64,000 nucleotides of DNA, taken from CAVZVZ01 sp963778895 (GTDB lineage: Bacteria > Actinomycetota > Acidimicrobiia > Acidimicrobiales > Acidimicrobilacustridaceae). The notes below the pieces were generated by a model, which saw only the letters and a program-made list of their open reading frames with translations, had not been told where the DNA came from and did no database searches. Below are positions 38,955 through 47,890 of the stretch, in pieces (position 1 is the stretch's first letter; each line of letters opens with the position of its first letter). A program made the translations under genes and the position numbers. The DNA lies in contig CAVZVZ010000005.1 of NCBI GenBank assembly GCA_963778895.1, positions 682,001-746,000 on the forward strand, read 5' to 3'.

Positions 38955-39806
38955 TCAGGGTTTGGGCTTGCGGTACAGCCGGAACATCCGCGACACACGA
39001 GCGCCGGCCTTGGCGTAGAACCGCACGGGACCGACCCAAGAGATCTCCGCGTCTCGGAAGTTCGCGGTCATCAGATCGACGCACAGCGCGCTCAGCAGCG
39101 CGTGACCCACACCGCGGCCGCGACGCGCCGAGTCGGTGCCCATCGGACCGACCCAGCCGGCGCGGTTGACCGAGTGACACGCGAACCCGAGGACCGCGCG
39201 GTCTCGGTGGTCGAACGCGGCGTGGCATCCACCCTGCTCGATCCCGCGGCGCAACTCCGGCACCCAGTGCGGCCAGTGCAGCTCCGTGAAAGCCGTTACC
39301 ACCGCGGCGTCGGCATCGTCGACGACACGACGCAGCACCACGCCATCGGGGACCGGTGCGCGGTAGGTCGTGGGGATCGACATGTTGAGCTCTCCGCCGG
39401 TCGCGTCGTAACGCGCGGCTTCGGCGAGACACAACATCTCCATGGCGTCGCCGGGAACGCCGGGCCAGAAGTAGAACGGCGCCGACTCGCCCAGGTGCAC
39501 CTCACTGGCGCCTTGTGCGTACGCCCAATCCTCGGCCGCAGCGAGGAGCGCGCGACCGCGGCCATGGCGTCGTGCGTCGGGCGCCACCGCAATCAGGCGG
39601 GTCCAACCGATGGTGAAATCGCCGTAGGAGCGTGTCACCGCGCTGACGGCGCCGGAGCCGTCGGGAAGCCAGAGGACCACCCCCGGGTCGTCGAAGCAGA
39701 CAGCCAGCAGCTCGTCCGCCGTGAGTCGTTCGCGAGGAAGGGCTTCATCGACGAGGGCGAACAGATCGCCGACCTGCGCCCGAGCCAGCTCGGTGATGCC
39801 CTGCAC
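38955..39806 (-). CDS. Tandem GNAT-family acetyltransferase
   Basis: A 283-residue protein with two GNAT folds. The first has the acetyl-CoA loop APDARRHGRGRALLAAA and ends near HLGESAPFYFWPGVP; the second has SARRGRGVGHALLSALC and WVGPVRFYAKAGARVSRMF. Mycothiol synthase has a comparable tandem layout, but signature identity is not sufficient to claim it. The GTG start (VQGITELARAQVG) has TAACCT 7 nt upstream. It converges on the ChbG-like gene. Confidence 0.82.
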   Translation of the reverse strand: MQGITELARAQVGDLFALVDEALPRERLTADELLAVCFDDPGVVLWLPDGSGAVSAVTRSYGDFTIGWTRLIAVAPDARRHGRGRALLAAAEDWAYAQGASEVHLGESAPFYFWPGVPGDAMEMLCLAEAARYDATGGELNMSIPTTYRAPVPDGVVLRRVVDDADAAVVTAFTELHWPHWVPELRRGIEQGGCHAAFDHRDRAVLGFACHSVNRAGWVGPMGTDSARRGRGVGHALLSALCVDLMTANFRDAEISWVGPVRFYAKAGARVSRMFRLYRKPKP

Positions 39807-39813
39807 GGCCGAG

Positions 39814-39819
39814 AGGTTA
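39814..39819 (-). promoter_or_regulatory. Putative -10 hexamer of GNAT gene
   Basis: TAACCT on the minus strand, 7 nt before the GTG at 39806. Confidence 0.4.
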
Positions 39820-39925
39820 GCCAGTAGGTCGTTCGGCCTACCGGGCGAGCGCGGCGAAGGAGCCGGCCTCGACCTCGAACGCGCGCATTCAATAGTTCAC
39901 GGGCTGCGTCCGATGGGAACAGTGC

Positions 39926-41389
39926 ATGGCGGCCCTGCAGACGACCGACTCGATCAGGCTCCTCGTCGTCGACGACGAGCCTGACGTCAAGTCGCTGTTC
40001 GAGCTGCGCTTCCGCTCCGAGCTCCGATCCGGGCAATTCGTGATGCATTTCGCATCCAACGGATCCGAGGCTCTCGACATCGCGTCGACGGACCCGGAGC
40101 TCGAAGTCGTGATTACAGACCTCAACATGCCAGGGATGAGCGGGCTCGAGCTCCTGGCCCGGCTCGAGGAACTCCGGCTTCCCCTGAAGACCATCGTGCT
40201 CACCGCCTATGGGGACATGGCCAACATCCGAACGGCGATGATGCGCGGCGCGTTCGACTTCCAGGTGAAGCCACTCGACATCGACGATCTCCGCACCACG
40301 ATCAAGAAGGCGAGCTCGATCGTTCGCGAGTTGCGCGCCGGCGAAGCTGCGCAACACCGCGCGGCCAAGCTCGAGGAACGCAACCGCTATCTGACCGAGG
40401 TCTTCGGCAAGTACGTGAGCGAAGACGTCGTGGCCCAGCTCCTCACCTCGTCCGACGGAGTCGAGCTCGCGGGCGAAACGCGTGACCTGACGTTGTTGCT
40501 CGCCGACATACGGGGCTTCTCGCGACTCTCGAAAGAGCTCCCGCCCGAACAGGTCGTGCGGGTGCTGAACGGCTACCTCGAGGTGGCGGTCGAGCGAATC
40601 CTGGCGCGCGGCGGGACGATCAACGAGATCCTCGGCGACGGATTGCTGGTCTTCTTCGGTGCACCGATCCACGATGATTCCGCCGCCGAACACGCCGTCG
40701 CCGCCGCGCTCGAACTGCAGCTCGCGATGGCTGAGCTCAACGAGCGACATCGCGTGGCCGGTCTGCCCGAGCTCGCCATCGGCATCGCGATACACACTGG
40801 GGAGGCCGTCGTAGGAACGGTGGGATCGCACCGTCGACTGAAGTACACCGCCGTCGGACCGAACGTGAACGTCGTAGGCCGGATCGAGAGCTATGCCCGG
40901 GGCGGGCAAGTCCTCATCTCGGACTCGACGTATCAGCTCGTCGAGGATCAGGTGACGGTCGCCGGCCAGTTCTGCATGAAGGCCAAGGGTGCCGACGATG
41001 CACTGCCTCTGCATGTGGTGCGCGGCCTGGGCGCCCCGTACTGGTTGGAGCTCCCCCAGAGCTCCGAGCCGATGTACGACGCCGCACCCGATGTGGCGGC
41101 GACGATCGCCCGGGTGGTCGACGACCGCATCGGCCACGACGCGACGTGCGTGCTCGTCGCCGTCGGTCGCGAGTCGGCACGAGTCCGGACTTCGTTGATG
41201 CTCGCGCCGCTCGACGACGTGGTCCTGCGCGTGGGCGCCATCGAGCTCTACGGCAAGGTGAGTGAGAGCGCGGTGACGGACAACGGCACCGGGTTGCTGA
41301 CCGTGGTGTACAACACGGTCGCGGGCAACTCCCTCGACCATCTCGTCACCGTTCCGCCGCGAACCACCCCACCGCTCGCGACTGCATGA
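39926..41389 (+). CDS. Response regulator fused to class III nucleotidyl cyclase
   Basis: A 487-residue protein. Residues 10-125 are a receiver domain: LLVVDDEP acidic pocket, the phosphoacceptor in VVITDLNMPGMSG, IVLTAYGD and the lysine in DFQVKPLD. A coiled linker leads to a class III cyclase: metal Asp in LLLADIRGFSRLS and ILGDGLLVFFGAP, and KYTAVGPNVNVVGRIES. The residues that set adenine preference are changed: Glu replaces the usual Lys (NEILGD) and Lys replaces the usual Asp before YTAVG, so product identity (cAMP or cGMP) is open. A ~120-residue tail is unassigned. No histidine kinase is adjacent. Confidence 0.88.
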   Translation: MAALQTTDSIRLLVVDDEPDVKSLFELRFRSELRSGQFVMHFASNGSEALDIASTDPELEVVITDLNMPGMSGLELLARLEELRLPLKTIVLTAYGDMANIRTAMMRGAFDFQVKPLDIDDLRTTIKKASSIVRELRAGEAAQHRAAKLEERNRYLTEVFGKYVSEDVVAQLLTSSDGVELAGETRDLTLLLADIRGFSRLSKELPPEQVVRVLNGYLEVAVERILARGGTINEILGDGLLVFFGAPIHDDSAAEHAVAAALELQLAMAELNERHRVAGLPELAIGIAIHTGEAVVGTVGSHRRLKYTAVGPNVNVVGRIESYARGGQVLISDSTYQLVEDQVTVAGQFCMKAKGADDALPLHVVRGLGAPYWLELPQSSEPMYDAAPDVAATIARVVDDRIGHDATCVLVAVGRESARVRTSLMLAPLDDVVLRVGAIELYGKVSESAVTDNGTGLLTVVYNTVAGNSLDHLVTVPPRTTPPLATA

Positions 41390-41398
41390 GCCCTTCGC

Positions 41399-42034
41399 TC
41401 AGGCGAAACGATCGAGGCGGACGGCGTCGGTGATCGTGAGCCTGCCCCGGGTGCTGGCGATCGCCCCGGCCTCCTCGAACTCCTTGAGGTGAGCGTTGAG
41501 GGTCGAACGAGTGGTGCCGACGAAGTCGGCCAGGTCCTTCTGGGTGACCGCCAGCGGCGTGTGGAGCATGTCGCTGCGTTCGAGGGTGCCGGCGATGGCC
41601 AGCAACCGCCGGGCGGCACGAGAGCGTCCGGATCGGCCGAGCAGATCGACCAACGAGGTCGACAGCCGGCGCACCTGATCGGTGAGTTGCACGACCAGTG
41701 CCGCACCGACAGTCGGAGACCGATCTCGCAGTTCATCGAACGCGCGCAGGGGGACACGAAGGAGGCGCACTTCGGTGAGCGCAGTCGCACCGTCGAAGTG
41801 AAGAGCCGGTCGCCCATCGAGCAGGGCAGTGTCGTCGAGCAAGTCACCACGACCCCGAACGTCGACGACTGCCTCGTCGCCGTCGATGCTCACCGAGCGA
41901 ACCAGCAGGGCGCCGCTCAACACGATGTGCACGGCCTCGACCGGATCGCCCACCTCGAACACGACTTCACCCGCCGACACCTCACGAGGACGCGCGACCT
42001 CGGTCAGCTCGACCACGTCGTGCAGGCCAGCCAC
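41399..42034 (-). CDS. Crp/Fnr-family regulator with degenerate cyclic-nucleotide cassette
   Basis: A 211-residue protein: cyclic-nucleotide-binding fold (VFEVGDPVEAVHIVLSGALLV) then a winged helix-turn-helix (VTQKDLADFVGTTRSTLNAHL). Where Crp has the phosphate-binding G-E and R-S-A residues, this reads GRGDLLDDTALLDGRPAL with no R-S/T, so cyclic nucleotide binding in the usual way is unlikely. It lies one base downstream of a second Crp-like gene on the same strand and converges on the cyclase. Confidence 0.85.
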   Translation of the reverse strand: MAGLHDVVELTEVARPREVSAGEVVFEVGDPVEAVHIVLSGALLVRSVSIDGDEAVVDVRGRGDLLDDTALLDGRPALHFDGATALTEVRLLRVPLRAFDELRDRSPTVGAALVVQLTDQVRRLSTSLVDLLGRSGRSRAARRLLAIAGTLERSDMLHTPLAVTQKDLADFVGTTRSTLNAHLKEFEEAGAIASTRGRLTITDAVRLDRFA

Positions 42035-42035
42035 G

Positions 42036-42671
42036 TCAGATCTGCTCTCGCAGTCGGGCAGGGTCGACCACTCGAACCGCGCCCCGCCGCACCTCGATCA
42101 GACCTTCGTCGGCGAGGGTGGCGAGGAGCTGATTCACGGTCACGCGGGTGACACCGACGTAGTTGGCCAGATCCTCCTGCGTGAACGGTATGGACCCACC
42201 GAACAAGTCCTGCAGTCGCAGCAGCTGCCGAATGAGCCGGCCGCGTGCGTCGATGTGGCGTCCGTCCACCAACCGTTCGACCAGACGCCGACACGTACGC
42301 GCCAACGACTCGGTCATCGCGCGCCGGATCTGCGGATATCGATCGCGAAGTTCCAAGAAGTCGGAGCCGGAAACGATGAACGTGACGCAGGCATCGAGCG
42401 TCTCGACCCCCGCCGAGCGCCGACCGCCCGCCGAGAGCACGGCAACTTCGCCGAAGTAGTCGCCCGGTCCGAGCACTGAAAGCGTCAGCGTCTCACCCGG
42501 TGTTCGCTCACCCTTGACGACGACGTGACCTCGTTCGATGACGTAGACCGAGTCGCCGATGTCTCCTTCGCGAAACAAGACCTCTCGCCGGCGGTATTGC
42601 CGACGTTGGCCCCGCCGCCGCAGCGCCTGCGTCGCCTCGGGCCCGAGCATGTCGAACAACGACGCCGCCAC
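42036..42671 (-). CDS. Crp/Fnr-family regulator with intact cyclic-nucleotide cassette
   Basis: Taking the GTG at 42671 gives 211 residues, equal to its neighbour. The cassette LGPGDYFGEVAVLSAGGRRSAG keeps the sugar-binding Glu and the phosphate-binding Arg-Ser; the HTH is FTQEDLANYVGVTRVTVNQLL. It is therefore the likely reader of the adjacent cyclase's product. An in-frame ATG at 42875, with TACCGT 6 nt upstream, would add a 68-residue unstructured leader and put the nearby hairpin in coding sequence; the start remains open. Confidence 0.83.
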   Translation of the reverse strand: MAASLFDMLGPEATQALRRRGQRRQYRRREVLFREGDIGDSVYVIERGHVVVKGERTPGETLTLSVLGPGDYFGEVAVLSAGGRRSAGVETLDACVTFIVSGSDFLELRDRYPQIRRAMTESLARTCRRLVERLVDGRHIDARGRLIRQLLRLQDLFGGSIPFTQEDLANYVGVTRVTVNQLLATLADEGLIEVRRGAVRVVDPARLREQI

Positions 42672-42715
42672 CGACTCAGTCTGCCAGCCGAGGCTTGCGC
42701 CGTTGGGTGACCTCA

Positions 42716-42752
42716 CGGGGCCCGTGGGGGATGTCGGCAGCCACGGGCCCCG
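42716..42752. repeat. 12-bp perfect hairpin upstream of the Crp-like gene
   Basis: CGGGGCCCGTGG (42716-42727) pairs with CCACGGGCCCCG (42741-42752) around a 13-nt loop. If the downstream start is used it lies in the leader of the Crp-like mRNA and could attenuate it. No T tract. Confidence 0.55.
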
Positions 42753-42881
42753 ATCGGTCAGAGGCGCCGATCCTCGGAAGCGAAGGGGTGACCAGGCTCC
42801 ACTAGAGGTTCGTACACCGTCACGAGTGATTGCCCCGTCCGACCATCCGGTTCCTTCGCTTTGTGTCACCGCCATGAGGCG

Positions 42882-42887
42882 ACGGTA
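42882..42887 (-). promoter_or_regulatory. Putative -10 hexamer of Crp-like operon
   Basis: TACCGT on the minus strand, 6 nt before ATG 42875; supports either the long start or a transcript with a 200-nt leader. Confidence 0.4.
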
Positions 42888-42930
42888 AGGATCGATCGGA
42901 GGTGGAAATGTGCCCGATCGGACAAGCGGA

Positions 42931-42948
42931 GTGTCAAATACCCGACAC
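42931..42948. promoter_or_regulatory. Candidate Crp-type operator GTGTC-N8-GACAC
   Basis: An 18-bp imperfect dyad with 5-bp arms, 44 bp upstream of the Crp-like gene's -10 hexamer. Its geometry approximates a Crp site (TGTGA-N6-TCACA), but the sequence differs, so it is speculative. Confidence 0.3.
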
Positions 42949-42956
42949 AACTCGGC

Positions 42957-43449
42957 TCACGCCGCGCCGGCGCGTCGCTCGACGAACGCGTAGGCCTGAT
43001 CGATGCGACGACGGGTCGTAGTCGGGCGTGAGGCCGGTGATCACGGCGACGGACTCGTGCTCGACTCCGGCCCAGACGTGCAAGGTGAGCATGTCGCGAT
43101 CGAGAGGATCCAGCTCGGCAAGGGCTCGCGCCACATCGTGATCGTGATGGTCCACCGAGAGCCGCTTGAGATGGGCGAGCTCGGCGACACGATGGTTCTC
43201 GAGGTGGGCGAGGGTGAGACCCAGGAGCCACGTCCGCACCCCCAGGTCGAGATCGCGTGTGCCGAACTGTTGCCACGCCGACGCCAAGACCGCGGCCACG
43301 GCACCTTCCGCGGTCGACGCGTCGAGCCTTCGCACCAAGTAGTCGTACAACGCTGCTTCGTGCTCGATGTACAGCTGTTCGAACGCGTCCGAGGTCGCTG
43401 CATTCGCTCGTCGCACTCGCGCGCGGTGTCCGCGTCGGCAGCACGCCAT
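42957..43449 (-). CDS. ECF sigma-like protein, divergent region 4, one frameshift
   Basis: About 163 residues. Region 2 reads FEQLYIEHEAALYDYLVRRL and AWQQFGTRDLDLGVRTWLLG; region 4 reads LDPLDRDMLTLHVWAGVEHES and, after a break near 43020, GLTPTTTRRRIDQAYAFVERR. It aligns along its length with the ECF sigma encoded divergently at 43661, but the recognition helix GIPVGTVRSRMSRAR is replaced, so promoter recognition should differ or be lost. It may be a variant sigma or a regulator of the partner. Confidence 0.72.
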
Positions 43450-43660
43450 CGCCCATCTCCTCCGCCGTGGTCGCTCGCCACCCGGTGCGACCGCCGGTGG
43501 TTATTGCCGAAAGCCGGCAAACCGGTTCCTGTTCCGATCCGCGCCTTTGCTCGACTTGTGTTGGGTTTCGGACACAGCCGAAGCGAACGCGTCGGTACGC
43601 TCCGCTCGTCGACGGTCGGCGGGACCGGAGGCAGCGGCGGGACGAGGACATGCGGGACTC

Positions 43661-44236
43661 ATGAGACGATCGGCGCAACGACGAGCGAACGGTGCCGGCG
43701 CGCTCGCGCCCGCCGCTCGCTTCGAGCAGCTCTATCTCGACACCGAGACGAAGCTGTTCCGGTACCTGACGCGGCGCGTCGGTCCGACGTTGGCCGAAGA
43801 CCTCACCGCTGAGGCATTCACCATCGCTTGGCAACGTTTTGCCGACTACGACCCAACGCGTGCCGCGTTCTCGACGTGGGTGTTCGGGATCGCGATCAAC
43901 TTGCTCCGCCGGCACGCCCGAACGGAGACCTACCAACTGGGCTTGTTCTCGCGTACGGGCCATGACCCGGCGCAGTCCTCTGACGAATCCGCCATCGTCG
44001 ATCGCCTCGCGGCGACCACGTTCTGGCCGAAGGTGGCCGCCGAACTGGCCGACATGGACGAGGTGGATCGCGACGTGCTGACTCTCTACGCGTGGGCGGA
44101 GATGAGCTACACGGCGATCGCCGAGACGCTCGGCATCCCCGTTGGCACCGTACGTTCCCGAATGAGCCGGGCCCGCGACCGGCTAGTCGGACGAGTCGGC
44201 TCGTCCGCCGAAAGCTGGGTGACCGATCATGACTGA
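43661..44236 (+). CDS. ECF RNA polymerase sigma factor
   Basis: A 191-residue sigma-70-family protein. Region 2: FEQLYLDTETKLFRYLTRRV, AEDLTAEAFTIAWQRFADYD and FSTWVFGIAINLLRRHAR. Region 4: DEVDRDVLTLYAWAEMSYTAIAET then GIPVGTVRSRMSRARDRL, the standard HTH. The stop overlaps the next gene by 8 bp, so the membrane protein that follows is the probable anti-sigma factor. The 211-bp gap to the divergent sigma-like gene should hold both promoters; I could not fix their hexamers. Confidence 0.88.
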   Translation: MRRSAQRRANGAGALAPAARFEQLYLDTETKLFRYLTRRVGPTLAEDLTAEAFTIAWQRFADYDPTRAAFSTWVFGIAINLLRRHARTETYQLGLFSRTGHDPAQSSDESAIVDRLAATTFWPKVAAELADMDEVDRDVLTLYAWAEMSYTAIAETLGIPVGTVRSRMSRARDRLVGRVGSSAESWVTDHD

Positions 44237-45151
44237 CTTCTCGCCCCTCGATACCTTTCGCGACCCCGTCGGAGAACCTGATCCCGCGCGCAGCAGCCGC
44301 ATCCGCGACGAATTCCGCGCTCGGATCGCGACGATGGCGCCCGACGACGAGGGGCGCCGGCCGTTCGACCCGGCGCCGAACCCATCGCCACGCTCGTGGA
44401 CCCGACCGCGCCAGCCTGTTCTCGCGCTGGCTGCTCTGGGTCTCGTACTGCTGCTGGCGGGCATCGGTGCCGTGGTGCTGTCACCGTCAGCGCCGTCCGG
44501 CTCACTCGACGAACTGGCGCTGACCGCAGCGACGCGTTCCGATACATACCTGCAAGACGGTCAGTATCTGTATCTCTCCGAACGCACGGTCGCACACGGA
44601 AGCACATCGCAACGCGATCAGTGGACGGCCAACAACGGCACGGGTCAAGCGGTCGATCGCGCCGCTCTCGATCGGGCCGCCATCGTCCGATCCACCGAGC
44701 GTCACGCTGTATCCCGCGCCCGGAAGTCTCGACTTCGCCGGGATGTCCTACGAACAGTTGCGCTCACTGCCAACCGAGCCGGATGCGTTGCTCGATCGCC
44801 TCGGCGCACTCGGCGTCGCGAGCAGCGCACGGCCCGGCGCGCAGGCCGTGGCCCTGGGGCGAGTGCTCGCCCTCCAGGTGACTCCACCTGATGTGGGCGC
44901 GGCGGCGATCCGAGCTCTGGCCCGACTCGGTGGTACGGCTATCGGCGCCGTGCCCGACGCCGCCGGCCGGGTCGGTGTGGGCGATACGAGGGGACAACGC
45001 CGACGGAACGACGTGGCTGGTCGTGATCGACCCCGGATCTGGCTTGGCCATGGCGGCCCACGACACCGTCGATCCGACGACGCCGACCGCCACCGCGCCC
45101 GGCCGGGTGTGGCTCACCCAGAACGTCACGACTTCGCTCAGCGCGGACTGA
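44229..45151 (+). CDS. Membrane anti-sigma candidate (CU044_5270-like), frameshifted
   Basis: About 307 residues. The N-terminal ~60-residue cytosolic segment (MTDFSPLDTFRDPVGEPD, RIRDEFRARIATM) has no HxxxCxxC zinc motif; a single helix follows (PVLALAALGLVLLLAGIGAVVL), then a long exterior part (SLDFAGMSYEQLRSLPTEPD, TPPDVGAAAIRALARLGG, NADGTTWLVVIDPGSGL). This layout matches CU044_5270-like proteins found beside ECF genes. Breaks near 44655 and 44985. Overlap with the sigma gene indicates coupled translation. Confidence 0.75.
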
Positions 45152-45168
45152 CCACACCTGGTCGAGGC

Positions 45169-45197
45169 CGCCCGGCCGGCTTCACACCGGCCGGGCG
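45169..45197. terminator. Probable bidirectional terminator hairpin
   Basis: CGCCCGGCCGG pairs perfectly with CCGGCCGGGCG around a 7-nt loop, between the ends of two convergent genes. There is no T tract, as is common in high-GC actinobacteria. Confidence 0.6.
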
Positions 45198-45268
45198 ACC
45201 ACCTCAGCGTGCGGGAGTGAGGCTGGAGGGGCGCCACCCACACGATGAGAACTCTGTTCGATGAGTGG

Positions 45269-46117
45269 TCAGGCTCGCGGTGGCCGTGCGCTCGGCTGCC
45301 ACAGCTCCCGCCAACGCGCGTCGCCACGCAGCACCCCGCGCACACCCTCGAGCACGGCGAGGGCATCGAGAAAGGCCCGGTCGCGACGGAGCCGCAGCAC
45401 ACGCGGCCCATGCGAATCCGGCCGGCACCGCAAGAGTGCGACCGCGAACGGTCTCGACGTCTGCCGCGTCGCCCCTCCACACGCGTGCGTTCGACGCCTC
45501 GTGGCGAGCACCGCGTTGGCGAATGCGCATCAACTCGGACCACGCCACGTCGGACGCCACCCCTTCGCAAGACAACGGGGGCTTCGTCGATGCCGCCGCC
45601 ACGCGAAGCGACCCATGGTGGAGACGTCGACTGAGTACAGGGTGCCGATCGGCGAGTCGAGCACCCGCTCGTCCCAAGCCAGGGCGTCGCCGGTCGCCGC
45701 GGGAGACAGGTCGATCAGCGCCTCATCGAGCGGTGGAATGGCGTGGCGGGACCAGCGACCGTCGGACCGTTGCTCGAGTACGAGCTCGTCGAGACGATGA
45801 AAGCCGCGCACCGACAGGCCGAGGAGTCGCCAGCCCACGGTGACGCTGTGGGCCACCACGTCGACGGCGTCGGGTCGGATGGTGGGAGCAACTCGGTGAA
45901 CGCTCCCGTCGACCACCTCGATCGCCCACGGTCGCACGCGGTCGGCGTCTCGACAGACGAACTGAACCCAGCCATTCGCGGTCGGCCGTCGACCGACCGG
46001 GGCGCCGACGACGAGGGGCTCGAACGCCTCCAGCCACGACGGCCCGAACGGCAGTGGAGCCGCGTCGGTTGCGGCTGCACGGCCAACGCTCGCTTCTCGG
46101 ACGCCCCTCGCTCGCAT
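45269..46117 (-). CDS. Hypothetical protein, frameshifted
   Basis: About 283 residues after bridging a break near 45540. The N-terminal half (PFGPSWLEAFEPLVVGAPV, VQFVCRDADRVRPWAIEVVD, AVDVVAHSVTVGWRLLGLSV) is alpha/beta with a pattern vaguely like ligand-carrier SCP2-type domains, but I do not recognise it. The C-terminal part (ALLRCRPDSHGPRVLRLRRD, AFLDALAVLEGVRGVLRGD) is basic. No signal peptide or membrane helix. Confidence 0.5.
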
Positions 46118-46245
46118 GCCGGTTTATTCGCCCTGCAGGGCGGAGGGTTCCGTGTTTCTCCGAGGTCCAGGAAGGCGTCGGCGGCGGAGCGCCTGGAACC
46201 GCTCATGGCCCGCGTCGGACGGCTCGTGCGCGAGACTCGCAAGCC

Positions 46246-46656
46246 GTGCGCTCGCGCTGGATCCTCCTCGTGTCCTGCCTCATCGTTCTCGGGCTCGTGC
46301 CACTCGTCGCGTCATGTTCCGGCGATCATGCGGCCGAGCCCACCATCGGGTCGGTCAACTTCACGCCCAAACTCGTGGTCTCGGTCGACGACAACGGCTT
46401 CGCCGTCGCCAAGGGTGAAACCGACAACCCGTCGATCACGGCCGAACCGGCGTCAGCGCCCGAGGGCACTGTGATCGAGATCCGCAACACCGGATCGGTC
46501 GACCGCCGAGTGACCAACGACGCTGCGATCGACACCGGCGTCATGCAGCCCGGCGACAGCACCACCGTCGTGTTGACGACGCAAGGGGATCTCGAGCTGC
46601 ATGACGCCGCGAGCGGGGCGACGCTGACCATCAACGTCACCCCGCGGGCGGCCTGA
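46246..46656 (+). CDS. Lipoprotein with cupredoxin-like fold
   Basis: A 136-residue protein: RSRWILLVSCLIVLGLVPLV then ASC as lipobox. The mature part (EGTVIEIRNTGSVDRRVTND, GVMQPGDSTTVVLTTQGDLEL) has the strand order and P-G-D-S/T turn of plastocyanin-like domains but lacks the copper His/Cys ligands, so it is probably a structural or binding version. The GTG start at 46246 gives a normal signal peptide. Convergent with the Calx-beta gene. Confidence 0.7.
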   Translation: MRSRWILLVSCLIVLGLVPLVASCSGDHAAEPTIGSVNFTPKLVVSVDDNGFAVAKGETDNPSITAEPASAPEGTVIEIRNTGSVDRRVTNDAAIDTGVMQPGDSTTVVLTTQGDLELHDAASGATLTINVTPRAA

Positions 46657-46668
46657 TCGACGAAGGGC

Positions 46669-47739
46669 CTAGTCGACAAAGGGATGCGAGGCCGGGTCGC
46701 TCGGATCGGTCCCCGCCTTCAGCTCGACCAGATCGTCGAATCCGTCATCGTCCGTGTCGGCGTGCATGGGACTGGTGAACAACAGCCGGACCTCGTCGCC
46801 GTCGGCGAGGTGATCGCCGTCGGTGTCGCGGACCTGTGGATCGGTCTTCGTGTACCGCTCGGCGACATCGGGCAGTCCGTCGTCGTCACTGTCGGCATCG
46901 TCGTCGATCATGAAGACCATTCCGCTCAACGGGTCCGGACTGATGCTCATGTCCGAGCCGCCCCCGATGTTGGTGATCACCACCCGCATCTGCTCGTCGT
47001 TCTCGACGATGTCGTCGTCGTACATCGGGAGGCTCACCGTCTTGTGGACGCGGCCGGCCTTGATCACGGTCGTCTTGGCCATCGCCTTGAAGTCGCTCTC
47101 CGACGTGGCCGAGCCATCGACGGCCTTCCAGGTCACGGTCACATCCGATGTCTGGGGCTTCGACAGCCGGAACGTCACGGGCACGCCCCGCTTCCGCGCG
47201 TCGCCCTCGACCACACTCGCCGCGCTGGCACTGACCGACGTCGCCGGTACCGGTCCCCCGCCACCTGACCCGTCGTCGTCGACGATCGTGACGTTCCCGG
47301 TGCCTTTGACGATGGCGACCGGGGCTACACCGTCTGCCGTCAGACGAACCTGTACCTGCTCGAGGGCCTCGGGTTTGCCGTCGCTGAGAATCGGCACGGA
47401 GACCGTGGCCGACGTGAGGCCGGCCCGGAGCTTCTTGCGCACGTTCCTCGGTTTGTAGTCCTGGCCGGCCTCGGCGCCTCCCTTCGCGCCGTCCACCGTT
47501 TGGACCATGACGTACACGTCGGTAGCCAACGGTGCGGAAAGGGTGATCGGGATCTTGGCGAGCGCGCTGTCGAACTCACCCTCGTTCACTCGGACGTCGC
47601 CGACGTACATCATCGGTACAGGCTCCCGGTTCGCCGGACCAGCCGCGTGGGCCGCTCCCGTCCCCGTTGCCATCAGCGCCGCTGCCAATCCGGTAGCCGC
47701 GAGGCCCCGAGTGGTCCGCTTCGTTCGTTTCGGTTGCAT
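46669..47739 (-). CDS. Secreted Calx-beta / thrombospondin type 3 repeat protein
   Basis: A 356-residue extracellular protein. The signal peptide is RGLAATGLAAALMATGTGAAHAA. Two Calx-beta domains follow (VRVNEGEFDSALAKIPITLS to GTGNVTIVDDD, and SAASVVEGDARKRGVPVTF to MVFMIDDD), then acidic Ca2+-binding repeats (DADSDDDGLPD, DTDGDHLADGDE, DTDDDGFDDLVE). A calcium-stabilised surface or matrix protein, perhaps adhesive. The ATG at 47739 has GAGGTGACTCC before it. No sorting motif at the C-terminus. Confidence 0.88.
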   Translation of the reverse strand: MQPKRTKRTTRGLAATGLAAALMATGTGAAHAAGPANREPVPMMYVGDVRVNEGEFDSALAKIPITLSAPLATDVYVMVQTVDGAKGGAEAGQDYKPRNVRKKLRAGLTSATVSVPILSDGKPEALEQVQVRLTADGVAPVAIVKGTGNVTIVDDDGSGGGGPVPATSVSASAASVVEGDARKRGVPVTFRLSKPQTSDVTVTWKAVDGSATSESDFKAMAKTTVIKAGRVHKTVSLPMYDDDIVENDEQMRVVITNIGGGSDMSISPDPLSGMVFMIDDDADSDDDGLPDVAERYTKTDPQVRDTDGDHLADGDEVRLLFTSPMHADTDDDGFDDLVELKAGTDPSDPASHPFVD

Positions 47740-47890
47740 TGGAGTCACCTCGGTTTCGAAAGGGACGCCACCGCCGACGCCCGCCGAAACCGACGTTAAG
47801 GACGGCCCAGATCGACCTTCGTCGGTCTCCCGACACTCGGTGCGACAAATGGGCGACAGTCCCACCGTCGCTCGATATCGTCGGCCGTTG

